Shown: positions 16,157 through 26,250, counted from the first letter of the stretch. The stretch is DNA of 39,299 nt from Pseudomonadota bacterium (GCA_023390055.1 JAEWDP010000067.1:1-39299); one strand, 5' to 3'. Made by a program: numbers and translations. Notes: generated by a model not told the origin, from the sequence alone.

Positions 16157-16944
16157 TTTCAGCGCAGGCCATTAGCGTCACACGGGGCAGAAGAAAGCTT
16201 CTCGACGACGTAACTGTCGATCTTCATTCCGGCTGTTTCACTATTATCATTGGGCCTAATGGAGCGGGAAAATCGACGCTGATGAAGATTTTGTCGGGCG
16301 AGATGAAACCCGATATCGGCCAGGTTTGCTACCACGGCGACCTAATCAGCAGCTACAAGCCACCGCAATTGGCACATCTTCGGGCCGTGCTGCCCCAGTC
16401 AGTGCAGCTGTCATTTCCCTTCACTGCGCTCGAAATTGTCCGCATGGGCGCAATTGCACAAGGCGCTCACAATCCGCTGGAACAGGCTGCGACATCGCTC
16501 GCGCGCGTTGGCCTAAAAGGATTTGAGGCACGGCCATACCCGTCACTTTCAGGCGGCGAGCAACAGCGCGTTCAGTATGCTCGAGCCCTTGCTCAGGTTC
16601 CGCAGCCGGTCGTTGATGGGGTCGCGCGGGCGCTTTTCCTGGATGAACCGACCGCAAGCCTTGATCTCGGCCACCAGATTTCGGTTCTGGAGGTTGCCCG
16701 GGATTTTGCAAATGCCGGCGGTGTTGTACTGGCGATCCTCCATGACCTGAATCTAGCTGCTGAATTTGCAGATCACCTTGTTGTGCTCGATGAGGGCCGT
16801 GTCGTGTCGCAGGGCGCATGTCTTGAAACCGTCACCGATGACATGATCGGAAATGTCTACGGGATCGCGGGCGCTGTGGGACGATTGCCTGCAGAACATG
16901 TTCCGTTCGTCCTTCCACAAGCGCGGCACCGACCTGGTATCTAG
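16153..16944 (+). CDS. hmuV: heme ABC transporter ATP-binding protein
   Basis: 263 residues with a complete ABC ATPase set: Walker A GPNGAGKST (residues 34-42), Q-loop LPQSVQLSFPFT, signature LSGGEQQR, Walker B ALFLDEPTASLD and the switch His in ILHDLNLAAEFADH. The PFTALEIVRMGA segment and the split between signature and Walker B (QVPQPVVDG) are typical of HmuV. It powers heme import through HmuU. Its TAG stop falls in the palindrome CTAG at 16941-16944, which also supplies the stop of the convergent DUF454 gene. Confidence 0.94.
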   Translation: MISAQAISVTRGRRKLLDDVTVDLHSGCFTIIIGPNGAGKSTLMKILSGEMKPDIGQVCYHGDLISSYKPPQLAHLRAVLPQSVQLSFPFTALEIVRMGAIAQGAHNPLEQAATSLARVGLKGFEARPYPSLSGGEQQRVQYARALAQVPQPVVDGVARALFLDEPTASLDLGHQISVLEVARDFANAGGVVLAILHDLNLAAEFADHLVVLDEGRVVSQGACLETVTDDMIGNVYGIAGAVGRLPAEHVPFVLPQARHRPGI

Positions 16945-17330
16945 TCGTCATTTCCCAGTCGGTTTTTGACTACCGGCGGCTCGGGCCGGGTTACGACATA
17001 GAGTGCCGGGAGGATCATGATGGCGGCAACGATCATCGCGCGAAGTGCCGGTGGTGTCGTGGTAAACCAGAAGATTGCATAGCTGATTGTCATCATTACG
17101 ACGGATGCGATCTTGGCCCGGCGTGGTATGGCACGTCGTTCACGCCAATCGCGCAAAGGCCCGCCGAATCGTGGGTGTGCAAGGAGCCACGCCTCGATGC
17201 GCGGTGACGAACGGGCAAAACATGCTGCTGCGATGATCAGGAAGGGGGTAGTGGGGAGGACCGGTACGAAGGCGCCAATGACCCCGATAGTGACGAAAAG
17301 CCAACCGAGGCTCAGATAGACAATACGCAT
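16941..17330 (-). CDS. DUF454 (YbaN-type) inner membrane protein
   Basis: 129 residues from the ATG at 17330, preceded by AAAGGG; the longer form from 17399 adds a polar stretch before the first helix. The family pattern is clear: LGWLFVTIGVIGAFVPVLPTTPFLIIAAACFARSSPRIEAWLLAHPRFG, followed by DWRERRAIPRRAKIAS and two more helices. Three to four membrane spans. YbaN-type proteins have no firm function. The gene is convergent with hmuV and shares the CTAG stop palindrome. Confidence 0.88.
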   Translation of the reverse strand: MRIVYLSLGWLFVTIGVIGAFVPVLPTTPFLIIAAACFARSSPRIEAWLLAHPRFGGPLRDWRERRAIPRRAKIASVVMMTISYAIFWFTTTPPALRAMIVAAIMILPALYVVTRPEPPVVKNRLGNDD

Positions 17331-17530
17331 GAGTGCCCTTTCGGTGCCTGCGGCAGTCTCACTCCCGCATGTTGCGGATGACATGAAGGCATTGGCCATA
17401 TGACAAAGTCATCGGGATATTTCAATTGCGCATGACGGCGCAGACCGATCCGCCCAGTGTCGGAAAGCATATTGGCAAGCGATACCGGATCCTTGATAAC
17501 ACCACGGCGGACATTCGTATGGAGGGTGAT

Positions 17531-18235
17531 GTGTCAAGAATGGAAGCAGTCAAGTTGGAAGAAGGCTGGAAACAGGCGCTCATGCCTGAATTCGACAGCG
17601 CATACATGAGCGAATTGAGACGTTTCCTTGTGAAGGAGAAGGAGGCAGGCAAGCACATATTTCCCAAGGGAGCGGAATATTTCCGAGCCCTCGATCTGAC
17701 CCCGCTCAACAAGGTCAAGGTGGTCATCCTGGGGCAGGATCCCTATCATGGTCGCGACCAGGCGCATGGACTTTGCTTTTCAGTACGACCAGGCATACGC
17801 ATCCCTCCCTCACTTGTGAACATATACAAGGAACTGGAGGCGGACCTCGCGATTGCACCTGCGCGCCATGGTTTCCTGGAACATTGGGCGAAGCAGGGCG
17901 TGCTCTTGCTGAACAGCGTATTGACTGTCGAGGAGTCGCGCGCTGCATCGCATCAGGGCAGAGGCTGGGAGCGCTTCACCGATGCGGCCATTCGTATCGT
18001 CAATGATCAAAGTGACAATGTAGTCTTTTTGCTCTGGGGAGCTTATGCCCAGAAGAAGGCATCATTCGTCGATCAGGCGCGGCACCTGGTATTGCGCGCA
18101 CCGCATCCCTCTCCACTCTCTGCCCATAACGGTTTTTTTGGCTGCCGGCATTTCTCCAGGGCGAATGACTTTCTCGTCACGCATGGCAAGTCGCCCATCG
18201 ACTGGGTGTTGCCAGATGTTGTGCAGAATTTCTGA
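17531..18235 (+). CDS. ung: uracil-DNA glycosylase (family 1)
   Basis: About 234 residues. Removes uracil from DNA in base excision repair. Diagnostic motifs are VVILGQDPYHGRDQAHGLCFSV, which carries the water-activating Asp and His, LLLNSVLTVE, and the C-terminal APHPSPLSAHNGFFGCRHFSRAND (DNA-minor-groove loop with catalytic His). The start is uncertain. The GTG at 17531 lies five bases after GGAGGGTGAT and fits best, ATG 17540 is the alternative, and the frame is open further back to 17426. Monocistronic: the next gene is 125 bases away. Confidence 0.92.
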   Translation: MSRMEAVKLEEGWKQALMPEFDSAYMSELRRFLVKEKEAGKHIFPKGAEYFRALDLTPLNKVKVVILGQDPYHGRDQAHGLCFSVRPGIRIPPSLVNIYKELEADLAIAPARHGFLEHWAKQGVLLLNSVLTVEESRAASHQGRGWERFTDAAIRIVNDQSDNVVFLLWGAYAQKKASFVDQARHLVLRAPHPSPLSAHNGFFGCRHFSRANDFLVTHGKSPIDWVLPDVVQNF

Positions 18236-18360
18236 ACGAGAATTTTCAGTTCGCATTCAAATGGTGAACGATCCGTTCGCCCAAAGGTCTCTGTGAATCC
18301 GTTCGCCCGATTGCCAATTATAGCATCAAGAACAGGCTCAGGGAGCCGGAAAGGTATGCG

Positions 18361-19293
18361 ATGCTTGGCCAGATCAAGGGACTGCACCACGTCACGTCGA
18401 TGGCGGCAAATGCTCATATCAACAACAGTTTCTTTACCCATACGCTTGGCCTTCGCCGGGTCAAGAAGACGGTGAATTTCGACGCACCCGATGTCTATCA
18501 TCTTTATTACGGCGATGAAGTCGGTACGCCTGGATCGGTCATGACATACTTTCCGTTTCCGCACATTGCGCGGGGACGTCCCGGCACTGGTGAAGTCGGC
18601 AAAACACTGTTTTCCGTACCGGAAGGTTCACTGAAATTTTGGGAAACGCGCCTTGCTGCGAGCGGTGTCGAGATACTGAAGAAGGACACGACGTTTGGTG
18701 AAAGCCGCCTGCATTTTTCCGGCCCCGATGGCGACGGTTTCGCCCTTGTTGAGGTCAAGGATGATCCACGGACATCGTGGACTGGAAACGGTGTGGGTGA
18801 AGATCATGCCATTCGTGGCTTCCATTCGGCCGTGCTCCGGCTTCGTGACGAAGGCGCGACGGCAGAGCTCTTGAAGTTCATGGGGTATCGGAAAATCGAT
18901 ACCAGAGATGATGTGCTGCGTTTTGGGATTGCTGACGGAAACGGTGCCGATTTCATCGATATCGAAGTAATTCCAGGTGGCGATGGTGCGCGACTTGGTG
19001 CCGGCTCTGTCCACCACCTTGCCTTCTCGGTCGAGGACCAGGCCAAGCAGCTCGAAGTCCGCAAGGCATTGATGGATACCGGATATAATGTGACCCCGGT
19101 AATCGATCGCGACTACTTCCTGGCGATCTATTTTCGGACGCCTGGCGGGGTCCTTTTCGAAGTGGCTACGAACGAGCCGGGCTTCGACAGGGATGAAGAT
19201 GGTGCACATCTGGGGCAGGCGCTGAAGCTGCCGGTGCAACATGCTCACCTGAGGTCGATGCTCGAAAGCCATCTCGAGCCACTGGATGCATGA
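18361..19293 (+). CDS. ring-cleaving dioxygenase of the VOC superfamily (MhqO-like)
   Basis: 310 residues made of two vicinal-oxygen-chelate modules. The first begins IKGLHHVTSMAANAHINNSFFTHTLGLRRVKKTVNFD; the second begins IRGFHSAVLRLRDEGATAELL and includes SVHHLAFSVEDQAKQ and IYFRTPGGVLFEVATNEPGF. The metal ligands expected are His in HHVT, His in VHHLAF and Glu in LFEVA. It belongs to the MhqO/LinE-like group acting on hydroquinones and similar aromatics. The next gene, 27 bases downstream, is an MhqD-like hydrolase, as in the mhqNOD cluster of Bacillus that detoxifies quinones. Confidence 0.85.
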   Translation: MLGQIKGLHHVTSMAANAHINNSFFTHTLGLRRVKKTVNFDAPDVYHLYYGDEVGTPGSVMTYFPFPHIARGRPGTGEVGKTLFSVPEGSLKFWETRLAASGVEILKKDTTFGESRLHFSGPDGDGFALVEVKDDPRTSWTGNGVGEDHAIRGFHSAVLRLRDEGATAELLKFMGYRKIDTRDDVLRFGIADGNGADFIDIEVIPGGDGARLGAGSVHHLAFSVEDQAKQLEVRKALMDTGYNVTPVIDRDYFLAIYFRTPGGVLFEVATNEPGFDRDEDGAHLGQALKLPVQHAHLRSMLESHLEPLDA

Positions 19294-19320
19294 TGGAACA
19301 GGTGCGCAAGGAGACTTATC

Positions 19321-19935
19321 ATGAGCTATGACAGTTATGTACACCGGGTAAATCCCGGCGAAGCAAAGGCGCCGATCCTGTTCGTATTCCACGGAACCGG
19401 TGGCGATGAGAACCAGTTCTTCGATTTCGGTTGCTGCCTGCTCCCGAATGCCACAGTGGTCTCTCCGCGAGGTGACATTTCAGAGCACGGTGCGGCACGT
19501 TTTTTCCGGCGCAAGGCAGAGGGCGTGTACGACTGCGAGGATCTTGCGCGGGCGACCAACCGCATGAGCGGATTCGTAAAGGCAAACCGGGAGAAATATC
19601 AGGCGGGCCCGGTGATCGGGCTCGGGTTTTCCAACGGCGCCAACATTCTGGCCAGCATGCTTATTTATGAACCTGGCCTCTTCGATGCGGCGGTGCTGAT
19701 GCATCCTCTTATCCCATTCGAGCCGGAGGCAAGAGGGCAAAACGCAAGCGGACGGGTCCTCATTACCGCAGGCGAACAGGATCGGATTGCGCCTTCCGAA
19801 ACGACCATGTCACTGGCCGCCTACCTCAAACGGTCCGGTGACGAGGTTAGCCTTGAATGGCATGAAGGGGGACATGAAATCCGATCCAATGAAATCGAGG
19901 CCGTCAAGGAGTTCGTGGCCGCTTACCGAAGCTAG
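19321..19935 (+). CDS. alpha/beta hydrolase, carboxylesterase (MhqD-like)
   Basis: 204 residues. Alpha/beta-hydrolase features: oxyanion region LFVFHGTGGDENQF, nucleophile elbow GFSNGAN, acid in ITAGEQDRIAP, and catalytic His in WHEGGHEI. Size and motifs match the phospholipase/carboxylesterase group that includes MhqD. The start ATG follows CAAGGAGACTTATC. It is evidently co-transcribed with the dioxygenase 27 bases upstream, so the pair probably acts on aromatic or quinone compounds. No dedicated regulator (MhqR-like MarR) is adjacent. Confidence 0.85.
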   Translation: MSYDSYVHRVNPGEAKAPILFVFHGTGGDENQFFDFGCCLLPNATVVSPRGDISEHGAARFFRRKAEGVYDCEDLARATNRMSGFVKANREKYQAGPVIGLGFSNGANILASMLIYEPGLFDAAVLMHPLIPFEPEARGQNASGRVLITAGEQDRIAPSETTMSLAAYLKRSGDEVSLEWHEGGHEIRSNEIEAVKEFVAAYRS

Positions 19936-20092
19936 ATCCGGCCCTTTGGTTCGTCATCGGCGGCTGATGGATCAACCCACATTCCGGTCGCAATGGACGC
20001 CATTTGGTGCGGGGCCGGGTCCCTCTTTTCAAGGTACCATTTGTTCTACTAAGTTGCAGGAAGGCCAGGTGGCCTTTCACAGGGATGGAACA

Positions 20093-20854
20093 ATGAAGAT
20101 ACGACTTGCATCGACGGTCTTTGCAGTAATTGGATTAAGCGCCTCGCTTGCGATGGCACAGGATCTGGAAATCCGCATTGCGACGGAAGGCGCTTATCCG
20201 CCATTCAATATTACGGATACAGATGGATCTTTGAAGGGACTTGATGTCGATATTGCCAATGCCCTTTGCGATGAGATGAAGGCCAGGTGCACGATCGTTG
20301 CGCAGGACTGGGATGGAATTATCCCGGGGCTGATGGCAAAGAAATATGACGCAATCATTGCATCGATGAGCATTACCGAAGAGCGTAAGCAGCAGATCGA
20401 TTTCACAAACAAGTACTACACGACCCCTCTGTCGGTTGCTGCGCCCTCGGATAGCGATCTGGCTGGTCTTTCCATAGAGGATCTTCAAGGCAAGGTGGTG
20501 GGAGCCCAGGCCTCGACCACGCAGTCCAACTATGCGACGGATGTCTATGAAAAAGCAGGTATCGAGGTGAAACTCTATCCGACACAGGAGGAGGCTGCGT
20601 CGGACATGCAAATTGGTCGTATCGATGCCTTGATCGCCGACAAGTTCGTGCTTGTTGACTGGCTTGAGGGCGAAGGCAAGGATTGCTGCAAACTTGTCGG
20701 TGACGTGCCCGGCACCGAGACCGAAGCGGGAATTGGTATCCGCCAGGGTGAGGAAGAGCTGAAGGAGCGCTTCAACAAGGCGATCGATGCAATCGTCGCC
20801 GATGGGACCTACGGCAAGATAATCGCGAAGTATTTTCCCTTCGATATCTACTGA
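20093..20854 (+). CDS. amino-acid ABC transporter substrate-binding protein
   Basis: 253 residues from the ATG at 20093 with AGGGATGGA upstream; the frame is open far upstream but that part overlaps the hydrolase gene. A signal peptide (LASTVFAVIGLSASLAMAQ) precedes a family 3 solute-binding domain: LEIRIATEGAYPPFNITDTDGSLKGLDVDIANAL, then DWDGIIPGLMAKKYDAIIASMSITEERKQQIDFTNKYY. These segments are typical of lysine/arginine/ornithine or octopine-type binding proteins, and the conserved Arg/Asp ligands are consistent with a basic amino acid. No permease or ATPase gene is next to it, so it is an orphan component here. A short AAGGCC-AGGT-GGCCTT hairpin lies at 20061-20076, just before the ribosome-binding site. 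Confidence 0.88.
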   Translation: MKIRLASTVFAVIGLSASLAMAQDLEIRIATEGAYPPFNITDTDGSLKGLDVDIANALCDEMKARCTIVAQDWDGIIPGLMAKKYDAIIASMSITEERKQQIDFTNKYYTTPLSVAAPSDSDLAGLSIEDLQGKVVGAQASTTQSNYATDVYEKAGIEVKLYPTQEEAASDMQIGRIDALIADKFVLVDWLEGEGKDCCKLVGDVPGTETEAGIGIRQGEEELKERFNKAIDAIVADGTYGKIIAKYFPFDIY

Positions 20855-20876
20855 TCCGGTTGGAACCTTTTGAAAT

Positions 20877-20903
20877 CGCCGCCGGACATCCTGTCTGGCG
20901 GCG
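20877..20903. terminator. hairpin terminator between convergent genes
   Basis: CGCCGCCGGACA-TCC-TGTCTGGCGGCG forms a 12-bp stem with one G-T mismatch. It sits between two convergent genes. Only a short T stretch (ATTTC) follows on the minus strand and none on the plus strand, so termination may be weak or Rho-assisted. Confidence 0.6.
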
Positions 20904-20909
20904 ATTGCG

Positions 20910-21482
20910 TCAATAACCACATTTACGCAGTTGGGACTCGTATTTTTGTGCCATGCGGGCCGATCGCTGGGCAGCCTTTTTCGCGGTTGGCGTAAATTTG
21001 CCTCGATTGTAGCCGGCGTGACCGGAATAATAGGCAAGATAGAGCCTGTAAGAATCGTCTGGTGAAATACCGTTCTTTATTGTGCTGCGATTGTGATACC
21101 AGCCAACAAAACGGATGGCATCTCCGAAATCACTGCGACGCGCAGTCCAGTCTCCAGTCGAGCGTTGATATTCCATCCATGTTCCGTCGAGCGCCTGGGC
21201 ATAACCATAGGCGGTTGACTGTCGCTTCCAGGGAATGAACCCAAGCAGTTTGGTACGCGGTGGACGGGCATGTGCCCGGAAGCCCGATTCAGTATAGATT
21301 GTCGCCATCAGCACGGGAACCGGTACCCCGAATTCCTGCTCGGCCTTTTTTGCTTCACGGGACCAGTTGTTGAAGAGCCCATCACGCTGCTCGAAGACCG
21401 CACAGGCATTGTTGGTCCGGCTTGGGGCCGATGCACAGGCACTTAGCAGCAGGAGGAGCACGATGGAGAACGCAATACGCAT
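20910..21482 (-). CDS. lytic transglycosylase-like (SLT) lipoprotein
   Basis: 190 residues from the ATG at 21482 (AGAGGTC upstream); longer in-frame starts put a polar stretch before the signal peptide. The N-terminus FSIVLLLLLSAC is a type II signal with lipobox LSAC. The catalytic region VPVPVLMATIYTESGFRAHARPP carries the expected Glu of SLT domains, followed by STAYGYAQALDGTWMEYQ and YLAYYSGHAGYNRGKF. It should cleave peptidoglycan glycan strands from the periplasmic side of a membrane. Conserved rhizobial neighbour of the EamA transporter and purA. Confidence 0.85.
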   Translation of the reverse strand: MRIAFSIVLLLLLSACASAPSRTNNACAVFEQRDGLFNNWSREAKKAEQEFGVPVPVLMATIYTESGFRAHARPPRTKLLGFIPWKRQSTAYGYAQALDGTWMEYQRSTGDWTARRSDFGDAIRFVGWYHNRSTIKNGISPDDSYRLYLAYYSGHAGYNRGKFTPTAKKAAQRSARMAQKYESQLRKCGY

Positions 21483-21674
21483 CGCTTGACCTCTTGTTTC
21501 CATGGATTCATGACGGCTAAAATTTAATGAAAAGTTTACCCATGCAGGCGGAGTCGAGGCATGGCTGTGCATGCACGGTGACAAAGTGTCGGCAATCCCT
21601 CAATCAATACTGATGGCAGTCGCGATATTTGCGGCGACGTGTGATGGATCGCAAGGTTCTCTCGCCTGCCGGCA

Positions 21675-22562
21675 TCACGGGATGACCGGTTTTCCTTTTT
21701 CTGCAATCGCAATGCCGCCAAGTGCGAGACACAACGCAACAACATGGAATAACTGAAGTTCTTCCCCAATGATCAGTACCGACAACAAGGTGCCGAATAC
21801 GGGAATGAGGTTAATGAAGAGCCCGGCGCGATTTGGCCCGATACCTTCGACACCCTTGATGTAAAGCACCTGGGCGAGCAAGGAGGCAAAGATTGCCGTA
21901 TATAAGGCGATGATCCAGCCACGTGTGTCGGGCCAAATGGTGGCGTCGCTTGCATGTTCCCAAAGGACAAGGGGGGTCGTTGTCAGCAACGCGAAGAGAG
22001 CAGGGACCGCCATGAGCGTTCGCCAGTCGATCATAGGCTTCCAGCGCAGCGAAACCGTGTAGATGGCATACGCAGCTACTGCGACCAGCATCAGCGCGTC
22101 CCCGAAATTCACCGTCAGGTCGAGGAGTGAAGCAAGATCACCGTGAGCAGCCGTCAACACAACTCCGAACAGGGTAAGTGAAAAGCCAAAGACCTGGATT
22201 GCCGAGACGCGTGTCCTGAACAGGACGAAATTGATGAGAAATATGAGCATCGGGATGCCGGCCTGCTCGATGGTCACGTTGATCGCGGTCGTATATTCAA
22301 GGGCCGAGTAAAGGACAGCGTTGAACGTTGTATAGGCAATGACGCCATAAAATATCAGGATCGGCAGCTTCTTACGTACGACCGGCCAGTCCTTGCGCAA
22401 TTGCGGGACAGAGATTGCAAAAATGATGGCAACTGCAAGCGCCCAGCGCCAAAAAGTCAGCATCATGGGGCTGATATGGCCAAGTGCAAGCTTTCCTGCG
22501 ACAGCATTGCCACCCCACGAAAGTGTGGCAATCACGAGACAAAGATAGGCCTTCTTGTGCAA
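21675..22562 (-). CDS. EamA/DMT-superfamily transporter
   Basis: About 295 residues with ten predicted membrane helices in two EamA repeats. The first starts KKAYLCLVIATLSWGGNAVAGKLALGHISPMMLTFWRWALA; the second ends NRAGLFINLIPVFGTLLSVLIIGEELQLFHVVALCLALGGI. These are the RhaT/EamA family hallmarks; substrate unknown (metabolite or amino-acid efflux is usual). The start is set at a TTG (22562) six bases after ACGGAG. The family's proteins begin immediately before KKAY, and the next upstream ATG (22682) adds 40 non-conserved residues with no ribosome-binding site. Divergent from purA. Confidence 0.85.
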   Translation of the reverse strand: MHKKAYLCLVIATLSWGGNAVAGKLALGHISPMMLTFWRWALAVAIIFAISVPQLRKDWPVVRKKLPILIFYGVIAYTTFNAVLYSALEYTTAINVTIEQAGIPMLIFLINFVLFRTRVSAIQVFGFSLTLFGVVLTAAHGDLASLLDLTVNFGDALMLVAVAAYAIYTVSLRWKPMIDWRTLMAVPALFALLTTTPLVLWEHASDATIWPDTRGWIIALYTAIFASLLAQVLYIKGVEGIGPNRAGLFINLIPVFGTLLSVLIIGEELQLFHVVALCLALGGIAIAEKGKPVIP

Positions 22563-22748
22563 GAGGATCTCCGTTGGAGAGCATGTTAAGCCTGTTGAGA
22601 GCGGTTGCTGATAGACTGTCGGTCTTGCATTTGTCACGCAAAAACCGTTTTTTGAACGACAAACAGATCGCAATCCTTGCATCTAGGCTCTATACATGCG
22701 CCGGTTTGAGTGGGCGCAAGGATTTGCGCGGAAACAGGAAAGCAGAAG

Positions 22749-24047
<1,299 letters not shown>

Positions 24048-24107
24048 TGTTCCGGCTAGTTATCATTATCAGTCGGTCAGTTGACCGGTGACCATGAGAA
24101 AGTGCTG

Positions 24108-26249
24108 ATGGCAGATTTTGTAGCGGTTATCCGCCGTGCGGTGGACGGTCTGGCGAACAACACGCCGGAAATGCGCGAGAAGGTGTACGACAAGGCCCGC
24201 GGCGCAGTCCGTCGGCAGCTCGAAAGTATGAAGCCGACACCGTCTGACGACCTTATCCGGCGTCAGATGGACAAGCTTGAGGCCGCCATAGGCTCCGTCG
24301 AAGGCGAGCATGCAGAAGCGTTGCCGGCCGAGGAGTCACTGGTCGAAGATGTTGGATCTGCGGCGGAAGCCGGGCAGGAGCATTCAGCCGCTGCTGGACG
24401 GGTCACGGATGAGGCAAGTCCTTCTGAAGATCCGGAGCAAGAAAATGTGGACCCGGCTCACGCTGAGGTTTCCGTCGCACATGATGATGCCGTGGCGGAA
24501 CAACCCGGACAGTCACTGGGCGGGGATGCGCTCCCTTCGACCAGTGATGAAGACTGGTCTTCTCGTCATGATGGAAGTGACATCCGTAATCATGATGAAG
24601 CGGATAGTGCTCTGGTGCACGATGAACAGCCTTCTGATGCGGAGGGTTCCGACCATCCCGCCGTATGGCATAATTCCGAGGGACCTGGCGACGTTCAGGG
24701 TGACGAGGGCCATGCGGCCGCTGCCAGCGAACAGCTTTCTTTCACAGAAACACCGGGTGACATTCATTCATGGGGGTCTCAGGAGGACCACGAGAGTGTC
24801 GTATCCGACGGTGGGCACTGGTCATCTGACGCTGAACAGTCGGCACGGGATATTGAAGCCGCCTGGCAGGATGTAGGCGATCTGGATGAGGTGCAAGGCA
24901 ATGATCAATTGCCTTACCAGGAGCCCGCCTTTGAAGCGGTCAAGGGGCATTTCGACGACCAGACACATGCTTCAGCAGATTCTGTCCGTATGCCACCGGT
25001 AACGGATTTCCCGGATCTGCCGTCCACAACCGTGGACGAAGGTGGCGGGCATATCGCCTACGATCAGGACGGAGCTCCTGTTGAAGCAGCTGCGAGTGAC
25101 AGCGACCCCTGGAACGATCTTGAAGAACTCATTGGCTATAACAAGGACGCACCTCCTGCTGCTGATGATGGAGAAATGGCCATCGATGGTGATTCGGAGA
25201 TGGCTCCGGTACCGCCGAAATCCTATCGGGTCGCTCCGAAGAAACGAAGCTTTGCTGGTCCCATTCTGGCATTGATTGGATTGCTGATCGTTGCAGGTGG
25301 GGGCTACGCCTTGTGGCTCAATCGTGATTCACTGACGGAAATTATCGGCATATCCGATACTGAGACGCCGGTGTCAGTCGATGAGCCGGACGGAAATGAG
25401 CCAGCAACCAGCGAGGACCCGCAACCGCCGCAGTCAGAAGACACGACGGAAAGCGAGCCGGTTGATCCGGTCGTTGAAGATGATGCGGCGGATTCAAAGT
25501 TTACACAGCGACTGCTTCCCAACGGGACGGAGGTCGATGCAGGGCCGGGCCCGACCGGCGTTTCGGGAGAGGGGCAGACCGTCTCACAGCTTAATGCCCC
25601 TCCTGCGTCGCCAGCGGAAGCTGCGTCTGAAAACGGAGAGAGTGCGTCGTCGACGTCTGCTGAGGCTGCAGAGCTTACCGGGGAGAAGATGTTCCTCTAT
25701 GAAGAGCGGCTCGGTCAGACCGCGCCGACGGCCATTGAAGGGGCAGTTTCGTGGTCGCTGCTGCGGGAACCTGGTGTCAATGGTGTGCAGGAGCCTGTCA
25801 TTCAGGGGCGGATCAATGTGCCAGGCAAAGGTCTGACAGCCCTCTTGACCTTCAAGCGCAATGCAGATGCGTCGCTTCCGGCGAGCCATCTGGTGGAACT
25901 CGTCTTTGCTGTACCGGCAGACTTCGAAGGTGGTGCAATCGACAGCGTTCAACGCATTGCAATGAAGCAGACCGAGCAGGATCGCGGCGATGCCTTGATT
26001 GCTGTTCCGGCAAAGATCACCGACGATTTTCACATGATTGCGCTTAATGATTTCCCGGATGCGCGTGCGACTAATATCGAACTGCTGCGGTCGCGCAACT
26101 GGATTGATATTCCGCTTGCTTACCGTAACGGACGTCGGGCGCTGTTGACACTGCAAAAAGGCGAAACAGGCGCGCAGGTCTTCAACGAGGCGATCCGTGA
26201 GTGGGCGGCCCTGGGAGACAGTTCCGGTCCAGTATCGACAGGACAATAG
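24108..26249 (+). CDS. large acidic single-span membrane protein, conserved in Rhizobiales
   Basis: 713 residues from the ATG at 24108 (MADFVAVIRRAVDGL). The N-terminal 65 residues form a conserved helical segment (NNTPEMREKVYDKARGAVRRQLE). About 300 residues follow that are very rich in Asp, Glu, Ser, His and Gln and look disordered. A single transmembrane helix (AGPILALIGLLIVAGGGYALWL, about residues 383-404) is preceded by the basic stop-transfer SYRVAPKKRSF. The C-terminal half would be periplasmic: a Pro/Glu-rich linker, then a folded domain (EKMFLYEERLGQ to the end) rich in beta structure. No named domain recognised; the position between purA and rpoH is rhizobial. A role in envelope or polar organisation is possible but not shown. 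Confidence 0.8.
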   Translation: MADFVAVIRRAVDGLANNTPEMREKVYDKARGAVRRQLESMKPTPSDDLIRRQMDKLEAAIGSVEGEHAEALPAEESLVEDVGSAAEAGQEHSAAAGRVTDEASPSEDPEQENVDPAHAEVSVAHDDAVAEQPGQSLGGDALPSTSDEDWSSRHDGSDIRNHDEADSALVHDEQPSDAEGSDHPAVWHNSEGPGDVQGDEGHAAAASEQLSFTETPGDIHSWGSQEDHESVVSDGGHWSSDAEQSARDIEAAWQDVGDLDEVQGNDQLPYQEPAFEAVKGHFDDQTHASADSVRMPPVTDFPDLPSTTVDEGGGHIAYDQDGAPVEAAASDSDPWNDLEELIGYNKDAPPAADDGEMAIDGDSEMAPVPPKSYRVAPKKRSFAGPILALIGLLIVAGGGYALWLNRDSLTEIIGISDTETPVSVDEPDGNEPATSEDPQPPQSEDTTESEPVDPVVEDDAADSKFTQRLLPNGTEVDAGPGPTGVSGEGQTVSQLNAPPASPAEAASENGESASSTSAEAAELTGEKMFLYEERLGQTAPTAIEGAVSWSLLREPGVNGVQEPVIQGRINVPGKGLTALLTFKRNADASLPASHLVELVFAVPADFEGGAIDSVQRIAMKQTEQDRGDALIAVPAKITDDFHMIALNDFPDARATNIELLRSRNWIDIPLAYRNGRRALLTLQKGETGAQVFNEAIREWAALGDSSGPVSTGQ

Positions 26250-26250
26250 C

